This document shows positions 9,301-18,929 of a stretch of 64,000 nt of DNA, in pieces. This stretch comes from an uncultured Sutterella sp. Lineage in GTDB: Bacteria; Pseudomonadota; Gammaproteobacteria; Burkholderiales; Burkholderiaceae_F. The notes beneath the pieces were generated by a model. The model worked only from the letters and a program-made list of their open reading frames with translations. It ran no database searches and was not told where the DNA came from. The DNA is taken from assembly GCA_949282745.1 (NCBI GenBank), contig CASDQM010000047.1, positions 1 through 64,000 of the forward strand. The letters are read 5' to 3'. The position numbers and the translations under genes are program-made. Position 1 is the stretch's first letter; every line of letters starts with the position of its first letter.

Positions 9301-10642
9301 CTTTGCCCACGCGGGTCTTCCGAAGGAACTCTTCGGCTTCGCGGATTTCCCGCTCGCCCGGCAAAAAGACGAGGATGTCGCCCCGGCCCGCCATTTCGAG
9401 TTCGCTCACGGCGTTTTCGATCGCTTCGAGCATGGTGCGGTCGTCCGCCTCGTCGACGTCGTCGAGCGGTCGCCATCGGATTTCAACGGGATAGGTGCGG
9501 CCCGAAATATTGAAGATCGGAGCGGGCTTGCCGTTTTCGTCGGCAAAGTGCTCGGCAAAGCGTTCGGCGTCGATCGTCGCGGACGTGACGATCACCTTGA
9601 GGTCGGCGCGCTTCGTCAAAAGGCGCTTCAGGTAACCGAGCAAAAAGTCGATGTTGATGCTTCGCTCGTGCGCTTCGTCGATGATGACCGTGTCGTAGGC
9701 GCGAAGGAGCGGATCGGTCTGGGTTTCCGCAAGTAGAATCCCGTCCGTCATGAGTTTGATCGTCGCCCCCGAATGGGTCTTGTCGGTAAAGCGCACCTTG
9801 TAGCCGACGACGTCGCCGAGATTCGTCTTCAATTCTTCGGCGATGCGCTTCGCAACGGAACTCGCCGCAATGCGGCGAGGCTGCGTGTGGGCGATCATGC
9901 CCGTTTCGCCGCGTCCGGCCATCATGGCGATCTTCGGGAGCTGCGTTGTCTTCCCGGATCCCGTCTCGCCGCAGACGATGACGACGCGGTTTTCGCGGAC
10001 GGCCTCAACAAGCTCCTCGCCGTGTTCGGTGACGGGGAGACCGGGCATCAATTCAAAGGGCGGCACGGGCGTGCGGCGCTCGGCATAGCTGAGACGCCGC
10101 TCTTCGCGGCGGGACTTCTCCTGCGCCGCGGGTTTATTCTTAGAAGGCTTTTCAGACGAAGTGAGCACCCCCTTCGCTCCCGTGTTCGATACGCGAACCT
10201 TGCCGTTTTGCGCGGGCTTACCGCGGCGACGGTCGTCCGGACGGCCTTTGGCCCTGGGAGGCTTTTCTTCCGACACGACGTCCTTTCGCACCGAAGCGAG
10301 CGCCGTACGGAAGGCGTCGTTGCCGCCCCGCGAGGGAGAAGCCGCGCCTCTCGAGGGCGCGGCGTTCGGGCGCCCCGTTCGGGGCGCCGGGGCCGAAGGC
10401 CCTTGCGCTTCGCGCGGCTTCCCGGCGGAGGGAACCTTGGGCGCCTCTCCGCGAACGAGGCGCGAGGATGACGAGGCGGCGGACGAAGCGGGCACGGCGG
10501 CGCGCTTTTTGGCCTTCTCCTCGCGGCGACGCTTTTCTTCGGCCTCGATGCGCTGCGTCTCCTTCTTGCGCGTCTCTTCGAGCGCACCCTCCACTTCGGT
10601 GCGGACTTTCTGAAAGGCGGCCCACAGGGCACGATCGGACAT
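6317..10642 (-). CDS. hrpA: ATP-dependent RNA helicase HrpA (DEAH box)
   Basis: HrpA is a large 3'-5' RNA helicase implicated in mRNA processing and ribosome rescue. This 1441-residue protein has Walker [10 protein letters not shown] (about 223-231), the DEAH box (about 319-322), the SAT motif, the QRAGRCGR motif VI, then the helicase-associated HA2/OB domains and the long HrpA-specific C-terminal region. The start at 10642 (MSDRALW) is preceded by GGAG and excludes an implausible 29-residue extension. Residues 20-215 are an unusual low-complexity Lys/Arg/Ala/Pro-rich tail, longer than in the E. coli protein. The gene diverges from yggX. Confidence 0.96.
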   Translation of the reverse strand: MSDRALWAAFQKVRTEVEGALEETRKKETQRIEAEEKRRREEKAKKRAAVPASSAASSSSRLVRGEAPKVPSAGKPREAQGPSAPAPRTGRPNAAPSRGAASPSRGGNDAFRTALASVRKDVVSEEKPPRAKGRPDDRRRGKPAQNGKVRVSNTGAKGVLTSSEKPSKNKPAAQEKSRREERRLSYAERRTPVPPFELMPGLPVTEHGEELVEAVRENRVVIVCGETGSGKTTQLPKIAMMAGRGETGMIAHTQPRRIAASSVAKRIAEELKTNLGDVVGYKVRFTDKTHSGATIKLMTDGILLAETQTDPLLRAYDTVIIDEAHERSINIDFLLGYLKRLLTKRADLKVIVTSATIDAERFAEHFADENGKPAPIFNISGRTYPVEIRWRPLDDVDEADDRTMLEAIENAVSELEMAGRGDILVFLPGEREIREAEEFLRKTRVGKVEILPLFARLSASDQEKVFKPAGLRRIVLATNVAETSITVPGIRYVVDTGLARVKRYSYRSKVDQLLIEPVSQAAANQRAGRCGRVAEGICIRLYDEEDFARRPAFTDPEIFRTNLAAVILRAKALKLGDIREFPFLQAPPPRAIADGISILQELRALTPEGELTKIGRELSRLPVDPKLARMLLAGSEFGSLSELLIICSGLSVQDPRERPLDQQEAADRAHKELADERSDFLGYVKLWRWYEKAKAEKESNRKFDAELHRRFLSARRMREWRDVYKQLDTIVEELGWRKNTAPATYEEVHRALLSGLLGNIGSKSAESDFRAPPYLGARGIKFWLWPGSVRAKKSGRWIFAGEIVETSRLFARTLADIEPEWIEAAAGDLVRRHAGDPRWEKRRGEVVGSERGTLYGLTLYKDRSVLYSRYDAVAAREVFIREGLVPGEIETRGSFLSHNLRLVREIRELEHKTRRPDVLVDDEQIFAFYDEKLPADVCGTISFEAWRKEAEKKDPRLLYLSKEELMRHDATNATQQYYPKTLEMAGVTMALTYHFEPGSPRDGITLTVPVYALNQIDPVRCEWLVPGMVKEKAQALLKSLPQKIRRHCVPIADYAKAFYGRCGEGQCTDRGFLTVLAEDIRETLSVPCTASDFKVEQLPPHLIMNFRVVDEHGRTLEMGRSLAQLRAELGGLAQDAFQSVAQADESVAKDLAEGVTDWTFGELPELMEISRRGQTLIGHPALVDQGNVCSIEVFDDPVEAARTHRKGLRKLFRLVLREQVKYVERSLKDLGRVSMQAAVVPGLSRLFESTDTLSRGVVDAVLEATALVDPLPTDEESFKARKEDVRGRLTLVAGEVARLLTTIVTEATSLPMKLRRFTEAPELVRDVEEQLDALFPPDFLLAAPLSQLMHYPRYLKAIHYRLDRYRDDPKRDAERQAALTALRVPYLRALAARRGVPDPQLTDFRWLLEELRVSLYAQQLRTPMPVSVKRLERIWATIARG

Positions 10643-10734
10643 ACTGGACTCCGGAAAAGAGACCGGACCTCCCAGGGGATCCGGTCCTCGGGTTAGAATG
10701 CACGAACCAACAACACATTCGGGAGACAACCTCC

Positions 10735-11010
10735 ATGCGTACGGTACAGTGCATCAAACTGAAAAAGGAAGCCGAAGGGCTCGACCATCCCCCGTTCCCG
10801 GGTGAACTCGGTGTGCGCATCTGGCGCCACGTGAGCAAGGAAGCCTGGGGCGACTGGACGCGCCTGCAGACGATGATGGTGAACGAATACGGCCTGAATC
10901 TCGCGGACCTCTCGGCCCGTCAGCATCTCATGGCGCAGTGCGAACGCTATTTCTTCGGCGACGCCGACGACATGACGGTTCCCAACTTCGTGCCGCCCAA
11001 GGCCGAGTAA
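10735..11010 (+). CDS. yggX: Probable Fe(2+)-trafficking protein YggX
   Basis: The 91-residue protein aligns along its full length with E. coli YggX, which protects iron-sulfur clusters and helps iron delivery during oxidative stress. The conserved cysteine is at residue 6 and the family cores EAEG, PGELG, ISKEAW-like (VSKEAW) and QTMMVNE are all present. The ATG at 10735 has GGGAGA nine bases upstream and sets the family's usual length, although the reading frame stays open further upstream. It diverges from hrpA; in E. coli the partner is mutY. Confidence 0.95.
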   Translation: MRTVQCIKLKKEAEGLDHPPFPGELGVRIWRHVSKEAWGDWTRLQTMMVNEYGLNLADLSARQHLMAQCERYFFGDADDMTVPNFVPPKAE

Positions 11011-11052
11011 GAACCGGACATTTTCCGCCCCCGAAACGGGGCGGCCAAGAGA

Positions 11053-11085
11053 GAAAGGGAGCCGCAGCTCCCTTTCTTTGTTTCA
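11053..11085. terminator. Bidirectional terminator between yggX and rpiA
   Basis: A perfect 10-bp stem (GAAAGGGAGC with GCTCCCTTTC, CGCA loop) is followed by TTTGTTT on the plus strand. It sits between the convergent stops of yggX and rpiA. Confidence 0.8.
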
Positions 11086-11089
11086 GCGG

Positions 11090-11755
11090 TCAGGGTTTTT
11101 CAAAGGTCTTGACGCCCTCTTCCGTCCCGAGAAGCAGGACGTCCGCGCCGCGCGCGGCAAAGAGCCCGACGGTGACGACACCCGGCCACGAGTTGATCTC
11201 GGCTTCGAGCGCTTCGGGGTCTTCGATCTTGAGCCCGGCCGCGTCGAGAATGTGGCAGCCGTTGTCGGTGACGAAGTCGCGAAGCGTCACGGTCGCGCCG
11301 AGCGCTTCGAGGCGACGGCGAACGGCGCGCGCCGCCATCGGAATCACTTCGACGGGCAAGGGGAAGCGACCGAGCACTTCCACCTTCTTCGACGCGTCCG
11401 CAATGCAGACGAAACGCTTCGAAACGGAGGCGACGATCTTTTCGCGCGTGAGCGCGCCGCCACCACCCTTGATCATGGCGAAGTTGCCGTCGATTTCGTC
11501 GGCCCCGTCCACATAGACGCCGATCTCTTCGACTTCATTCATGTCGAGGACCTTGAACCCCAGACCTTCGAGCTTCTTCGTCGAGCGTTCCGACGAGGAA
11601 ACGCAGGCGGGGATCTTGTCGCGCATCGGCGCGATCGCGTCGATGAAGAAATCCACGGTCGAACCCGTGCCGACGCCGAGGATTTCCCCTTCCTTCACAT
11701 ATGCGGTCGCGGCCTCGGCCACGGCGCGCTTCAATTCGTTCTGCGTGAGCGCCAT
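11090..11755 (-). CDS. rpiA: Ribose-5-phosphate isomerase A
   Basis: RpiA interconverts ribose-5-phosphate and ribulose-5-phosphate in the non-oxidative pentose phosphate pathway. The 221-residue protein has the phosphate-binding GVGTGST loop (about 27-33), DGADEID (about 85) and [11 protein letters not shown] (about 96-106), which carries the catalytic lysine region. The start at 11755 (MALTQNELK) follows AGGGAGAG at ideal spacing. It diverges from the histidine kinase gene, with 74 bp between the starts. Confidence 0.97.
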   Translation of the reverse strand: MALTQNELKRAVAEAATAYVKEGEILGVGTGSTVDFFIDAIAPMRDKIPACVSSSERSTKKLEGLGFKVLDMNEVEEIGVYVDGADEIDGNFAMIKGGGGALTREKIVASVSKRFVCIADASKKVEVLGRFPLPVEVIPMAARAVRRRLEALGATVTLRDFVTDNGCHILDAAGLKIEDPEALEAEINSWPGVVTVGLFAARGADVLLLGTEEGVKTFEKP

Positions 11756-11829
11756 CGCTCTCTCCCTACAAGGAAAACGTCTTATTTTAGCGTATAGAAT
11801 GTCGTCTCCTCCCAACGAACCGCACACTT

Positions 11830-14208
11830 ATGGCTACGCTTCACTCGGATAAGGAAATCGCTCAGGCCTTCCGCACCCTCGGACACACGGACCGCCGCAT
11901 CGGCTCGGGCCGCATCGCCGCCTGGGCGGGCTGGGCGACGATCGCCCTCTTTACGGTGGCCTTCTTTTCGTCCGTCGTCTTTCTCCTCTCGTCCGAACAG
12001 CGTGCGGAATCCGTGCGGCTCAAGCAGTCGGCCGACCTCGTTGCGCAGGCGATGGAGTCGCGCCTCCTGGGCACGACGGAACTGCTCATGAAGACGAGCC
12101 TTCGCCTCATGCACATTCCGAACGTGCGAAGCCAGGTGGCGAGCGCGGAACTCTCCGCCACGAACTTCATGCAGGACCGCCGCGAAGTGGCCGAAATCGT
12201 GATCGCGACGCGCGACTTCACGGTGCTTCGCAGCTGGAACAATCCGATGTCTTCGGGGGCGGAGCGACGCGACTCGGGGACGACCCTCAAGAATCCCAAT
12301 ACGCGAAAGGCGATCACGGAGGCGCTCGAGCGCGATTCGTCGGTACTCTCGATCCCCTACGTGCTCGATCCCACGAACCAGCTCTTCGCGGACCTCGCGG
12401 TGCCGACGGCTCTGCCCGACCAGATTCTGATTGCGCGCGTCAACCTCACGCACCTCGTCGCGCGCATCGTCGACCTTTCAGGTTTCCGCTCCTACCGCTT
12501 CGACCTTCTTCTGAACGGGAACTCCTTCTTCCCCGAAGCGCAGGAAGCGCTTCACATGGGAGACATCCGCACCGAGGTGCCGCTTTCCTTCAACCACTTG
12601 GCAGGCCTGAGTCTCGTGGCAACCAGCCACCGGGCGGGGCTCCTTGAGCAGTCGACGCTCCCCGTGTGGCTCATCGGCGGACTCGGTTCGATTCTTCTTC
12701 TCGCTCTTTTGCTGCTCGTTCGCGTGCAACGAAAGGAACACCGCTTCGCCGAACGCCTTGAAGTGGAATACGCGCTTCGCCGCGCCATTTCCGAATCGGC
12801 CCTGACGGGTCTTCGCGTGACGGACCGGGAAGGAAAGATCCTCTACGTGAACGAAACCTTCCAGAAGATGTTCGGTTTCTCGCGCGAAGAGCTGATCGGG
12901 GCGACCCCGCCCTACCCCTATTGGGCCGAAGACATCACGGAGCAGTTCGAAGCGATGATGTCGCACCCGAGCGGAACGCTTCACACGATCGACTTTCTCG
13001 CGAAGCGCAAGAACGGCGAAACCTTCGACGGTCAGTTGAGCGTTTCGCAGCTTTTGGACGTGGAAGGACGCGTTCTCGGCTACATCGGGGCGCTCTACGA
13101 CGTGACGGAAGCCAAGCGCTCCCACGAGCGCATGCAGGCCGCAAACGACCGCTTCACGCGCGTCGTGCAGTCGCTCGCGAGCGCCATCGCCGTGGTGTCG
13201 GACGACGACGCGCGGCAGCTCTTTTTCATGAACACGCCCTACGTGCGGCTGTTCGGCGGTACGGCCGACGCCTGCCGGCGCATTCTCGGCGTGCTCGCGG
13301 CGCAGAAGAAGACCTCGATTCGCGAGGGGCTCTACGACGAAGTGACGGACCGGTGGTTCGACGTGCGCAGTCAGACGATCGTGTGGACGAACGACCGAAA
13401 AGCCGTGATGCTGATCGCGACCGACATCACCGAGTGGCGTCAGATGGAGGAGCAGCTCCAGGCGCAGATGAAGCACGCCGAAGAAACCCAGCGTCTCGTG
13501 ACGATGGGCGAAATGGCGAGCTCGCTTGCGCATGAACTCAATCAGCCGCTTGCCGCCATCTCGAACTACGCCGCCGCGGCGAAGTCGCTTCTTGAAGCGA
13601 AGGCTCTGCGGCCCGAAGCCGCGGTCGACGCATTCGGGCGCATCGACAATCAGGCGAAGCGCGCTGCCGCCATCATCAAGCGCATCCGAAGCTTTGCGAA
13701 AAACAAGCACGACACGCAGTTCGCGGTCGTGCCCGTCGAGACGATCGTGACGGAAGCGATGGAACTCGCCCTCATTCAGGCGAAAAAGCTCGGCGCCTCG
13801 ATTTCGGTCGAGATGGCCGAGGGCCTTCCGAGCATCAACGGCGACGCCGTCATGCTCGAGCAGTTGCTTCTCAATCTTTTGAAGAACGCCATGGAGGCGC
13901 TCGAACCCGAAAACAACCGAAACGTCGAGCTCTCCGTCACGCACGAAGCGCAGAGCGACGCGATCGTCTTTACGATTCGGGACCACGGACCGGGGATGTC
14001 CGACGAAGTGAAGGCGATGCTCTTTGACGCCTTCTTCACGACGAAGAAGACCGGCATGGGGATCGGCCTCAACATCTGCCGCACGATCGTGGAAAATCAC
14101 CACGGACGGTTGCTCGTCTCCGACACCGAAGGGGGCGGAACGACCTTCACCGTGCGCATTCCCGTAAACATGCCCGAGGAGGACGCCGAGAAACCCGCCG
14201 AAGCCTGA
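11830..14208 (+). CDS. Membrane sensor histidine kinase with two PAS domains
   Basis: This 792-residue kinase has one transmembrane helix at about 32-52, a periplasmic sensing region of about 220 residues, a second helix at about 276-296, a PAS domain (about 310-430), a second weaker PAS-like segment (about 440-545), a HisKA domain with H-box SSLAHELNQPLAAI (His about 569) and a HATPase domain (DHGPGMS, GMGIGLNICRTIV). H-box and ATPase are of the DctB/FixL/TtrS type. The periplasmic part resembles a CACHE-like small-ligand sensor. It signals to the FixJ-type regulator 115 bp downstream. The ligand cannot be read from the sequence. Confidence 0.93.
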   Translation: MATLHSDKEIAQAFRTLGHTDRRIGSGRIAAWAGWATIALFTVAFFSSVVFLLSSEQRAESVRLKQSADLVAQAMESRLLGTTELLMKTSLRLMHIPNVRSQVASAELSATNFMQDRREVAEIVIATRDFTVLRSWNNPMSSGAERRDSGTTLKNPNTRKAITEALERDSSVLSIPYVLDPTNQLFADLAVPTALPDQILIARVNLTHLVARIVDLSGFRSYRFDLLLNGNSFFPEAQEALHMGDIRTEVPLSFNHLAGLSLVATSHRAGLLEQSTLPVWLIGGLGSILLLALLLLVRVQRKEHRFAERLEVEYALRRAISESALTGLRVTDREGKILYVNETFQKMFGFSREELIGATPPYPYWAEDITEQFEAMMSHPSGTLHTIDFLAKRKNGETFDGQLSVSQLLDVEGRVLGYIGALYDVTEAKRSHERMQAANDRFTRVVQSLASAIAVVSDDDARQLFFMNTPYVRLFGGTADACRRILGVLAAQKKTSIREGLYDEVTDRWFDVRSQTIVWTNDRKAVMLIATDITEWRQMEEQLQAQMKHAEETQRLVTMGEMASSLAHELNQPLAAISNYAAAAKSLLEAKALRPEAAVDAFGRIDNQAKRAAAIIKRIRSFAKNKHDTQFAVVPVETIVTEAMELALIQAKKLGASISVEMAEGLPSINGDAVMLEQLLLNLLKNAMEALEPENNRNVELSVTHEAQSDAIVFTIRDHGPGMSDEVKAMLFDAFFTTKKTGMGIGLNICRTIVENHHGRLLVSDTEGGGTTFTVRIPVNMPEEDAEKPAEA

Positions 14209-14323
14209 TTTCGGAAGCGTGGTTCCGCGTTTTTTCCCATTTTCCCTTCGCCAGGGGGTGGCAGAATGCCGCCTCTGGTGTAAAATTGCCTGACTTGCTT
14301 ATTCCAACCTTACCAATAACGAG

Positions 14324-14995
14324 ATGAACCATTACGACTATCTCGACGGTTACCGCGAGAGTGCCGGTACCGTCTACATCGTGGACGACGACGACGCCGT
14401 CCGGGACTCCCTCAAGTGGCTGCTCGAAGCAAGCAACTATCACGTCGAACTCTACGACAGCGGCGAGAGCTTCATTGCCAAGTACGACCCCAACACCATT
14501 GCGGTGCTCGTTCTCGACATCCGCATGCCCGGCATGAGCGGGTTGGAAGTGCAGGAGCACCTCCTGCAGCGCAAGGCCGACATTCCCATCATCTTCGTCA
14601 CCGGCCACGGCGACGTGACGATGGCGGTGCAGGCCTTCAAGGCGGGTGCCGTCGACTTCATCGAAAAACCCTATGACCAGAACGCCCTCAAGGCGCTCAT
14701 CGAACGCATGCTCGAAGTGGCCCGGACCCGTCACATCGAGTCGGAACGCCGCAAGCTCAATCAGGCACTCCTCGACAAGCTCACGCCCCGCGAACAGGAA
14801 GTGCTCGAACGCATCGCGAACGGCCGCCTGAACAAGCAGATCGCCGACGACCTCAAGATCTCCATCAAGACGGTCGAAGCCCACCGCGCCTCCATCATGG
14901 ACAAGACCAACTCCGGCACGGTTGCGGACCTCATGCGCGTCTTCATGGAATCGCGTCAAGGCCAGAACTTCCACAAGGACGAAACGCACGACTGA
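14324..14995 (+). CDS. Two-component response regulator, FixJ/TtrR-like (LuxR-type HTH)
   Basis: The 223-residue protein has an N-terminal receiver domain (acidic pocket DDDD near 21, phospho-acceptor Asp about 65 in LDIRMPG, switch Thr in VTGHGD, Lys in EKPYD) and a C-terminal LuxR/FixJ helix-turn-helix (LTPREQEVLERIANGRLNKQIADDL, given here only as the LTPREQEV start and KTVEAHRA recognition helix). It is the partner of the upstream kinase. The AT-rich gap before it contains TGTAAAAT, a possible -10, so it may also be transcribed on its own. Confidence 0.95.
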   Translation: MNHYDYLDGYRESAGTVYIVDDDDAVRDSLKWLLEASNYHVELYDSGESFIAKYDPNTIAVLVLDIRMPGMSGLEVQEHLLQRKADIPIIFVTGHGDVTMAVQAFKAGAVDFIEKPYDQNALKALIERMLEVARTRHIESERRKLNQALLDKLTPREQEVLERIANGRLNKQIADDLKISIKTVEAHRASIMDKTNSGTVADLMRVFMESRQGQNFHKDETHD

Positions 14996-15026
14996 CCTTT
15001 TTCGGGTTGGAATTCGTGCCGAAGAG

Positions 15027-15062
15027 ACCTCTTCGCCCCGCGGGCGGAGAGGTTTTCTTTTA
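15027..15062 (+). terminator. Terminator of the two-component operon
   Basis: A 12-bp GC-rich stem (ACCTCTTCGCCC with GGGCGGAGAGGT, one T-G pair, CGC loop) is followed by TTTTCTTTT. Confidence 0.88.
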
Positions 15063-15143
15063 TCGGCGCGCCAACGGATACTTCCCGCAAAGGAATTTTG
15101 CCTTTCTTCGGACGCCCTCCGCCCCGTCAAGCGATTATGATTT

Positions 15144-15172
15144 TGTCCATTCGTTTTTCTTTTTTATGGACA
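15144..15172 (+). repeat. Inverted repeat TGTCCAT-N15-ATGGACA next to folD start
   Basis: TGTCCAT (15144-15150) and ATGGACA (15166-15172) flank a T/C-rich spacer and end four bases before the folD start codon. The right arm opens a four-codon reading frame (ATG GAC ATA CCA TGA) whose stop overlaps the folD ATG as ATGA. A similar repeat is at 18930-18959. It could be an operator, a leader hairpin or a decayed repeat element. Confidence 0.5.
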
Positions 15173-15176
15173 TACC

Positions 15177-16049
15177 ATGAGCGCGCACCCATTGGACGGA
15201 CGAGCCCTCGCCCGTCAAATTGAAGCCGAGCTTGCGCCCCGGGTGGAGCAGCTCAAAGAAACTTTTCATTGCCCCTGCCTTGCGGTCGTCGTCGTGGGCG
15301 ACGACCCGGCCAGCCGCGTCTACGTGCGAAACAAGATCCGCGCCTGCGAGCGTACGGGGATCACCTCCTTTGAAGTGACGCTGCCCGCCGATACGGACGA
15401 GGCGACGCTTCTCAAGGCGATCGAAGAGCTGAACGCCGACGACAAGGTCGACGGGATTCTCGTGCAACTGCCGCTTCCCCCGCACCTCACCGCCGTGAGC
15501 GTGATCGAGGCGATCGCCCCGGAAAAGGACGTGGACGGCTTTCACTCCCTTTCGATCGGCTCCCTCATGACGGGGCGTCAGGGGTTCGTCCCCTGCACGC
15601 CCGCAGGCGTGATGCGCCTTTTAGAGGAAGACGGACGCGATCTCAAGGGGCAGCGCGCCGTCGTCGTGGGACGCTCGAACATCGTCGGAAAGCCCCTGGC
15701 GCTTTTGCTTCTCGCGGCCGACGCGACCGTGACGATCGCCCACAGCCGTACGCCCGACCTTGCGGAACTCACCCGCTCGGCCGACATTCTCGTCGCCGCC
15801 GTCGGCCGTGAAAACCTCATTACCCGCGACATGGTGAAACCCGGCGCCGTCGTGATCGACGTCGGCATCAACCGAAACGCCGAAGGGAAACTCTGCGGCG
15901 ACGTCGCGGCCGACGTGGCCGAGGTCGCTTCGGCCATCACGCCCGTGCCGGGCGGCGTCGGTCCCATGACGATCGCCATGCTTTTGACGAACACCGTTCT
16001 CGCGGCGGAGCGCCGCCTTGAGCGCGCCCGTGCGTCCGCGCAATCCTGA
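15177..16049 (+). CDS. folD: Bifunctional methylene-THF dehydrogenase/methenyl-THF cyclohydrolase
   Basis: FolD converts 5,10-methylene-THF through methenyl-THF to 10-formyl-THF with NADP in cytosolic one-carbon metabolism. The 290-residue length is typical. The catalytic region [14 protein letters not shown] (about 51-64, with the conserved Tyr and Lys), the folate-binding [11 protein letters not shown] (about 97-107), the Rossmann segment [11 protein letters not shown] (about 164-174) and the C-terminal PGGVGPMT are all present. No clear Shine-Dalgarno is visible; the start is set by family length and by the ATGA overlap with a minimal upstream frame. prlC follows 21 bp downstream. Confidence 0.96.
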   Translation: MSAHPLDGRALARQIEAELAPRVEQLKETFHCPCLAVVVVGDDPASRVYVRNKIRACERTGITSFEVTLPADTDEATLLKAIEELNADDKVDGILVQLPLPPHLTAVSVIEAIAPEKDVDGFHSLSIGSLMTGRQGFVPCTPAGVMRLLEEDGRDLKGQRAVVVGRSNIVGKPLALLLLAADATVTIAHSRTPDLAELTRSADILVAAVGRENLITRDMVKPGAVVIDVGINRNAEGKLCGDVAADVAEVASAITPVPGGVGPMTIAMLLTNTVLAAERRLERARASAQS

Positions 16050-16070
16050 TTTCGATATTGAGAGACAAAC

Positions 16071-18113
16071 ATGACTGCCTGCGACAATCCGCTTCTTGCC
16101 ATCACCGATTTCGTTGACTACGCCGCCGTTCGCCCCGAACACGTGACGCCCGCCGTCACGGCGCTCTGCGAAGACGTGGAAAAGACGCTTCTTGCGGTGC
16201 TCGACACCTCGCGTCCGACGACCTGGGAGAACGTGGTCGAACCGCTAAACGAATCGCTCGGCCGTTTGACGCGCGCCTGGGGCGTGGTGGGCCATCTGCA
16301 GAGCGTGTGCGACACGCCCGAACTTCGCGACGCCTACAACCGGGAACTCCCGCGCGTCTCGGAGTTGCTCCTTCGCATTTCGCTCGACACGCGTCTCTAT
16401 GAACGCTACAAGGCGCTTCGCGCATCCGAAGGTTTTGCGCAGCTTTCTCCCGTTCGTCAGCGCATTCTCGAGCGCGACCTGCGCGATTTCCGTCTGTCGG
16501 GCGCGGATCTGCCCGACGAAAAGCGCGCCCGCGTGCAGGAAATCGGCGAGCGTCTCTCGATGCTTTCCCAGAAGTTCAGTGAGAACCTCTTGGACGCCAC
16601 GAACGCCTTCACGCTCGACATCGAACGCGAAGAGGATCTCGAGGGCGTCCCCGAAGACGTGAAGGCGCTTTACCGCGCCACGGCCGAAGCGGCCGGGAAG
16701 ACGGGCTGGCGCGTGACGCTGCAGTTCCCCTCCTACCTTCCCTTCATGCAGTTTGCGAAGAACCGCGCCCTTCGCGAAAAGCTCTACCACGCTTTCAGCG
16801 TGCGCGCGTCCGAATTGGACGGCGGCAAGTGGGACAACGGCCCTCTCATGAAGGAAATCCTCACGCTTCGCGACGAAGAGGCGAAACTTCTCGGGTTTGC
16901 GAACTATGCGGAATCCTCCTTGGCCGTGAAGATGGCCTCGACCCCGAAGGAAGTCACGGATTTCCTTCGCGACCTTGCGAGTCACGCCAAGCCCTTCGCC
17001 GTAAAGGACATGGAAGCCCTTCGCGAGCACGCGAAGACGCTCGGCCTCGAAAAGATGGAAAGCTGGGATCAGGCCTATGTTTCCGAATCCCTTCGCAAGA
17101 GCCGCTACAGCTACTCGTCCGACGTCGTGAAGCGCTACTTCACGGAGTCGACCGTCTTTGCGGGGCTCTTCCATCTCGCCGAAACGCTCTACGGCATCCG
17201 CGTCGAAGAACGTAAAGGAAGCACCTGGCACCCCGACGTGAAGTTCTTTGCGCTCACCGAAGACGGCAAGGACATCGCCTACCTCTACGCGGACCTGCAC
17301 GCGCGTGCCGGCAAGCGCTCTGGCGCCTGGATGGACTCCGACCGCGCCCGCCGGATGACGAAGAACGGCCTGGAACTTCCGATCGCCTACCTCGTCTGCA
17401 ACTTCGCCCCGGGCGTCGACGGCCGCGAAGCGACGCTTACGCACGACGACGTGACGACGCTCTTTCACGAATTCGGGCATGCGCTTCACCACATGCTCAC
17501 CTCTCAGACCGAAGAGGCCGTCTCCGGCATCAACGGCGTCGAATGGGACGCCGTGGAGTTGCCGAGCCAGTTCATGGAAAACTTCGCATGGGACGAACGC
17601 GTCGTGACGTCGCTCTCGAAGCACGTCGAAACGGGCGAAAAGCTCCCGCACGAGCTCTTCGCGAAGATGCTCACCGCAAAGAACTTCGAAGCGGGCATGC
17701 AGACCGTGCGCCAGATCGAGTTCGCCCTCTTTGACATGCTCCTTCACAGCGAATTCGACGCGAAGAAGGACAGCATCGCGGACCTTCTCTCCCGCGTTCG
17801 CGACGAAGTGGCCGTCTCCTTCCCGCCCGCCTACAACCGCTTTGCGAACAGCTTCTCGCACATCTTTGCGGGCGGCTACGCCGCGGGCTACTACAGCTAC
17901 AAGTGGGCGGAAGTTCTCTCGGCCGACGCCTTCGGCGCCTTCGAAGAAACGGGCGTCTTGAACGCGGAAACGGGCCGCCGCTTCCGTGAAGAAATCCTCT
18001 CGCGAGGCTCCTCGCGCGACGCCATGGACAGTTTCGTCGCCTTCCGCGGCCGCAAGCCCACGGTCGACGCTCTGCTTCGCCAGAACGGCATGATCGAAGG
18101 GGAAAAGGCATGA
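16071..18113 (+). CDS. prlC: Oligopeptidase A (M3 family zinc metallopeptidase)
   Basis: This cytosolic zinc peptidase degrades oligopeptides and cleaved signal peptides. The 680-residue size fits PrlC. The zinc motif HEFGH is at about 466-470, with the third ligand Glu region downstream (GVEWDAVELPSQFMEN, Glu in ELPSQ), and the family's C-terminal FSHIFAGGYAAGYYSYKW, given here by its core AGYYSY. Its stop codon overlaps the xthA start (ATGA), so the two are translationally coupled. Confidence 0.96.
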   Translation: MTACDNPLLAITDFVDYAAVRPEHVTPAVTALCEDVEKTLLAVLDTSRPTTWENVVEPLNESLGRLTRAWGVVGHLQSVCDTPELRDAYNRELPRVSELLLRISLDTRLYERYKALRASEGFAQLSPVRQRILERDLRDFRLSGADLPDEKRARVQEIGERLSMLSQKFSENLLDATNAFTLDIEREEDLEGVPEDVKALYRATAEAAGKTGWRVTLQFPSYLPFMQFAKNRALREKLYHAFSVRASELDGGKWDNGPLMKEILTLRDEEAKLLGFANYAESSLAVKMASTPKEVTDFLRDLASHAKPFAVKDMEALREHAKTLGLEKMESWDQAYVSESLRKSRYSYSSDVVKRYFTESTVFAGLFHLAETLYGIRVEERKGSTWHPDVKFFALTEDGKDIAYLYADLHARAGKRSGAWMDSDRARRMTKNGLELPIAYLVCNFAPGVDGREATLTHDDVTTLFHEFGHALHHMLTSQTEEAVSGINGVEWDAVELPSQFMENFAWDERVVTSLSKHVETGEKLPHELFAKMLTAKNFEAGMQTVRQIEFALFDMLLHSEFDAKKDSIADLLSRVRDEVAVSFPPAYNRFANSFSHIFAGGYAAGYYSYKWAEVLSADAFGAFEETGVLNAETGRRFREEILSRGSSRDAMDSFVAFRGRKPTVDALLRQNGMIEGEKA

Positions 18114-18916
18114 CGACGCTGACGCTTGCCACCTGGAACGTGAATTCGCTCAAGGTGCGCCTTGAGCACGTTCTCTCGTGGCTCGCCGAGCGCGACGACA
18201 TCGACGCGCTGGTGCTCCAGGAGACGAAACTCACCGACGACAAGTTCCCCCAGGGGGAACTTGCCCTCGCGGGTTGGGAGAGCGTTTTCTACGGTCAGCC
18301 CACTTACAACGGCGTGGCGCTTCTCACTCGTCCCGACCGCGTGACGGTGTCGGACGTGACGCTCGGAATGCCGGGCTATGCGGACGACCAAAAGCGCTAT
18401 CTCTCGGCCACGGTAACCCCCATCGGGGCCACCGAGTCCGTACGCTTTGCGGGCGTTTATTGCCCGAACGGCATGGAGGCGGGTAGCCGCAAATACCTCT
18501 ACAAGCTCGACTGGTTCCATGCGCTTCGCCGCGCCATGCAGGTGGAGCGGACAAAGAACGAACGCGTCGTGCTCGCGGGTGACTTCAACATCGCCCCGGC
18601 GGATGCGGATCTCTGGAGCCCGCAAACCTGGCCCGACAAGATTCTCACGACGGGACCCGAACGCACGGCCCTGGAGCGTCTTCTTGCAGACGGTTTTGTC
18701 GACGCCTTCCGGGCCTTCCCGCAAAAGGAAAAGCAGTTCTCCTGGTGGGACTACCGCATGGCGGCCTATGAGCGAAACCATGGTCTGCGAATTGACCTCA
18801 TGCTCGCGAGCGACGCGCTGCGTCCGGCACTCAAGGCCTGCCAAATCGATGAGACGCCGCGGGCCTGGGCGAAGCCCTCGGACCATGCGCCCGTTGTAAC
18901 GACGCTCAATTTCTGA
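18110..18916 (+). CDS. xthA: Exodeoxyribonuclease III (AP endonuclease)
   Basis: XthA nicks DNA at abasic sites and has 3'-5' exonuclease and 3'-phosphatase activities in base excision repair. The 268-residue protein has the metal-binding Asn in WNVNS, Glu in LQETKL (about 40), DFN (about 158-160) and the C-terminal SDHAPV (about 256-261) of the EEP fold. It overlaps prlC by four bases. It is the last core gene before the AT-rich kwaBA insert. Confidence 0.96.
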   Translation: MTTLTLATWNVNSLKVRLEHVLSWLAERDDIDALVLQETKLTDDKFPQGELALAGWESVFYGQPTYNGVALLTRPDRVTVSDVTLGMPGYADDQKRYLSATVTPIGATESVRFAGVYCPNGMEAGSRKYLYKLDWFHALRRAMQVERTKNERVVLAGDFNIAPADADLWSPQTWPDKILTTGPERTALERLLADGFVDAFRAFPQKEKQFSWWDYRMAAYERNHGLRIDLMLASDALRPALKACQIDETPRAWAKPSDHAPVVTTLNF

Positions 18917-18929
18917 ACATACAATGAAT

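Noticed and set aside
10661-10686. Inverted repeat GACCGGA/TCCGGTC between hrpA and yggX as a terminator
   Set aside because: It lies between two divergent starts, where no transcript ends; at most it is an operator or leader hairpin.
15144-15172. Tetrahydrofolate-type riboswitch in front of folD
   Set aside because: The structure is only one 7-bp hairpin next to the start codon, far too small for a known folate riboswitch.
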